A stretch of 64,000 nt of DNA, from the NCBI GenBank assembly GCA_015056325.1, contig SVGL01000010.1, forward strand, positions 1 through 64,000, read 5' to 3'. Position numbers and translations under genes: made by a program. This document shows, in pieces, positions 63,381 through 64,000 of the stretch; within the stretch, counting starts at the first letter, position 1; every line of letters begins with the position of its first letter. The DNA is from Clostridiales bacterium (GTDB taxonomy: Bacteria; Bacillota; Clostridia; Christensenellales; Aristaeellaceae). Below the pieces are notes generated by a model. That model made no database searches. It was given only the letters and a program-made list of their open reading frames with translations, and was not told where the DNA came from.

Positions 63381-63779
63381 TCAGACGTTGTTTGCAGGCG
63401 CCTGCTTGTCGGCTTTCGTGCCCTTTTGCTGGGCAGAATCCTGATGCAGGGCAGGGGAGAGGACGTTATGCTTTTTCAGCAGGTAACGCACGTCCCTCTG
63501 CAGCGACTGAAAGGTGGCCTCTGCGGCTGAGGGTCTGGCGACGACAACGTACAAGCCGTTTTTCACGCCCCCCAGATAGGGCCGAAAGCATTCACGCAGG
63601 CGGCGCTTGACCTTGTTGCGGGTCACGGCGTTGCCCACCTTCTTGCTGACGGAAAAACCGACCTTCATGCCCTTTGCTTTCGCCACGAGCATGACCAGAT
63701 CCCGACACGCGACGCTCTTTCCGCGGTGATACACGTACTGGAACGCCTTGTTTTTTTGCAGCCGATACTGTCTCTCCAT
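63381..63779 (-). CDS. rnpA: Ribonuclease P protein component
   Basis: 132 residues. It is the protein partner of the RNase P ribozyme, which removes 5' leaders from tRNA precursors. The start at 63779 (MERQYRLQKNKAFQYVYHRG) follows GAGGAAG; the open frame runs further upstream through the repeat. The RNR motif is seen in VTRNKVKRRLRECFRPY. The C-terminal 20 residues (after KKHNVLSPA) are a hydrophilic extension. It heads the rnpA-yidD-yidC-jag set; rpmH is expected immediately upstream, beyond the window. Confidence 0.95.
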   Translation of the reverse strand: MERQYRLQKNKAFQYVYHRGKSVACRDLVMLVAKAKGMKVGFSVSKKVGNAVTRNKVKRRLRECFRPYLGGVKNGLYVVVARPSAAEATFQSLQRDVRYLLKKHNVLSPALHQDSAQQKGTKADKQAPANNV

Positions 63780-63861
63780 GGTTGACTTCCTCATTAAATA
63801 GATACAATCCGTGCTGTGCATCCGGCAGCACATTGGTCGGACGGAGTCCGACCGGGAATGA

Positions 63862-63950
63862 GGTCGGGATTTATCCCGACGAGCGCTGTCAACGCTTGCG
63901 TTGATGGCGCGAAGCCTGCGACAGTCTGAAAGGACTGGGGCAGGCCGATA
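63862..63950 (+). repeat. Three-hairpin interspersed element, copy D
   Basis: Hairpin 1 GTCGGGATTTATCCCGAC (63863-63880), linker GAGCG, hairpin 2 GTCAACGC-TT-GCGTTGAT (63888-63905), linker GGCGCGAAGCCTGCGAC, hairpin 3 CAGTC-TGAAAG-GACTG (63922-63937), then GGGCAGGCCGA. An additional hairpin GGTCGGAC-GGA-GTCCGACC precedes it at 63835-63853. It sits between rnpA and the expected rpmH. Confidence 0.8.
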
Positions 63951-63954
63951 CAGG

Positions 63955-63994
63955 AAAAGCCCGCCCGTTTCATGCTTTTGCACACGGGCGGGCT
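63955..63994 (-). terminator. Terminator of the upstream (probably rpmH) transcript
   Basis: Minus-strand stem AGCCCGCCCGT / ACGGGCGGGCT followed by TTTTCC. It lies upstream of rnpA, so it probably ends or attenuates a transcript entering from the right, most likely rpmH. Confidence 0.7.
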
Positions 63995-64000
63995 CTATCC

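Noticed and set aside
63780-64000. rpmH (L34) expected upstream of rnpA
   Set aside because: Only a repeat element and a terminator are visible; the L34 reading frame is not within the window.

Overview
The window looks like one contiguous piece of a GC-rich, Gram-positive Bacillota (Clostridia-type) chromosome. Evidence: strong AGGAGG ribosome sites, sigma-A promoters with a 17-base spacer, T-box and TPP leaders, PASTA kinase, LytR-CpsA-Psr, VanW and FloA/NfeD proteins, a secreted dockerin protein, and no outer-membrane genes. The genus cannot be fixed from sequence alone; an anaerobic gut or rumen Clostridia is my inference. No phage, insertion sequence or CRISPR array was seen.

Layout. 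1-3.3 kb: end of ftsH, a PHP phosphoesterase and a VanW surface protein. 3.4-8.2 kb (minus): fba, cysK, an EamA exporter and a HerA-type ATPase. 8.4-11.3 kb: a secreted four-repeat dockerin protein. 11.3-15.5 kb: a membrane glycosyltransferase, serS behind a T-box leader, and an ECF sigma/anti-sigma pair. 15.7-28 kb: the classic priA-def-fmt-rsmB-rlmN-prpC-prkC-rsgA-rpe cluster, ending in a 22-residue small ORF and a second RNA methyltransferase. 28-31 kb: two small regulators, then ruvC-ruvA-ruvB. 31-38.5 kb: accessory genes (DUF1349, rhamnosyltransferase-like GT2, GntR regulator, NYN-LOTUS protein, HD hydrolase, LUD protein, GH8 exo-oligoxylanase, cysteine desulfurase). 38.6-45.4 kb (minus): two DUF975 membrane proteins, an orphan LytTR regulator, FloA-NfeD, a uracil-DNA glycosylase-like protein and RNase Z. 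45.4-49 kb: TPP riboswitch-thiT, yfbR, an LCP protein and rpmB. 49-58 kb: mrfA-mrfB repair genes, a TPR protein, pth-mfd and tRNA-Leu(CAA). 58-64 kb: a cation exchanger, a MATE exporter, and on the minus strand rnpA-yidD-yidC-jag, the usual origin-proximal cluster, so oriC probably lies just beyond the right edge.

Functionally the window is mostly housekeeping: translation (serS, def, fmt, rsmB, rlmN, rsgA, pth, rpmB, tRNA, rnpA), repair and recombination (priA, ruvCAB, mrfAB, mfd), and envelope/signalling (prkC/prpC, LCP, VanW, FloA/NfeD, YidC).

The most unusual content is non-coding. A family of ~90-bp elements made of three hairpins joined by conserved linkers occurs four times; stem sequences differ while pairing is kept. 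One copy sits in frame inside priA and adds 34 codons between its zinc motifs. A second ~115-bp family carries the core TCGCGATTGAGTTGA (three copies) and a third short family recurs at operon ends. ruvA and mrfA share a near-identical ribosome-site hairpin that runs into a rare start codon (TTG and CTG).
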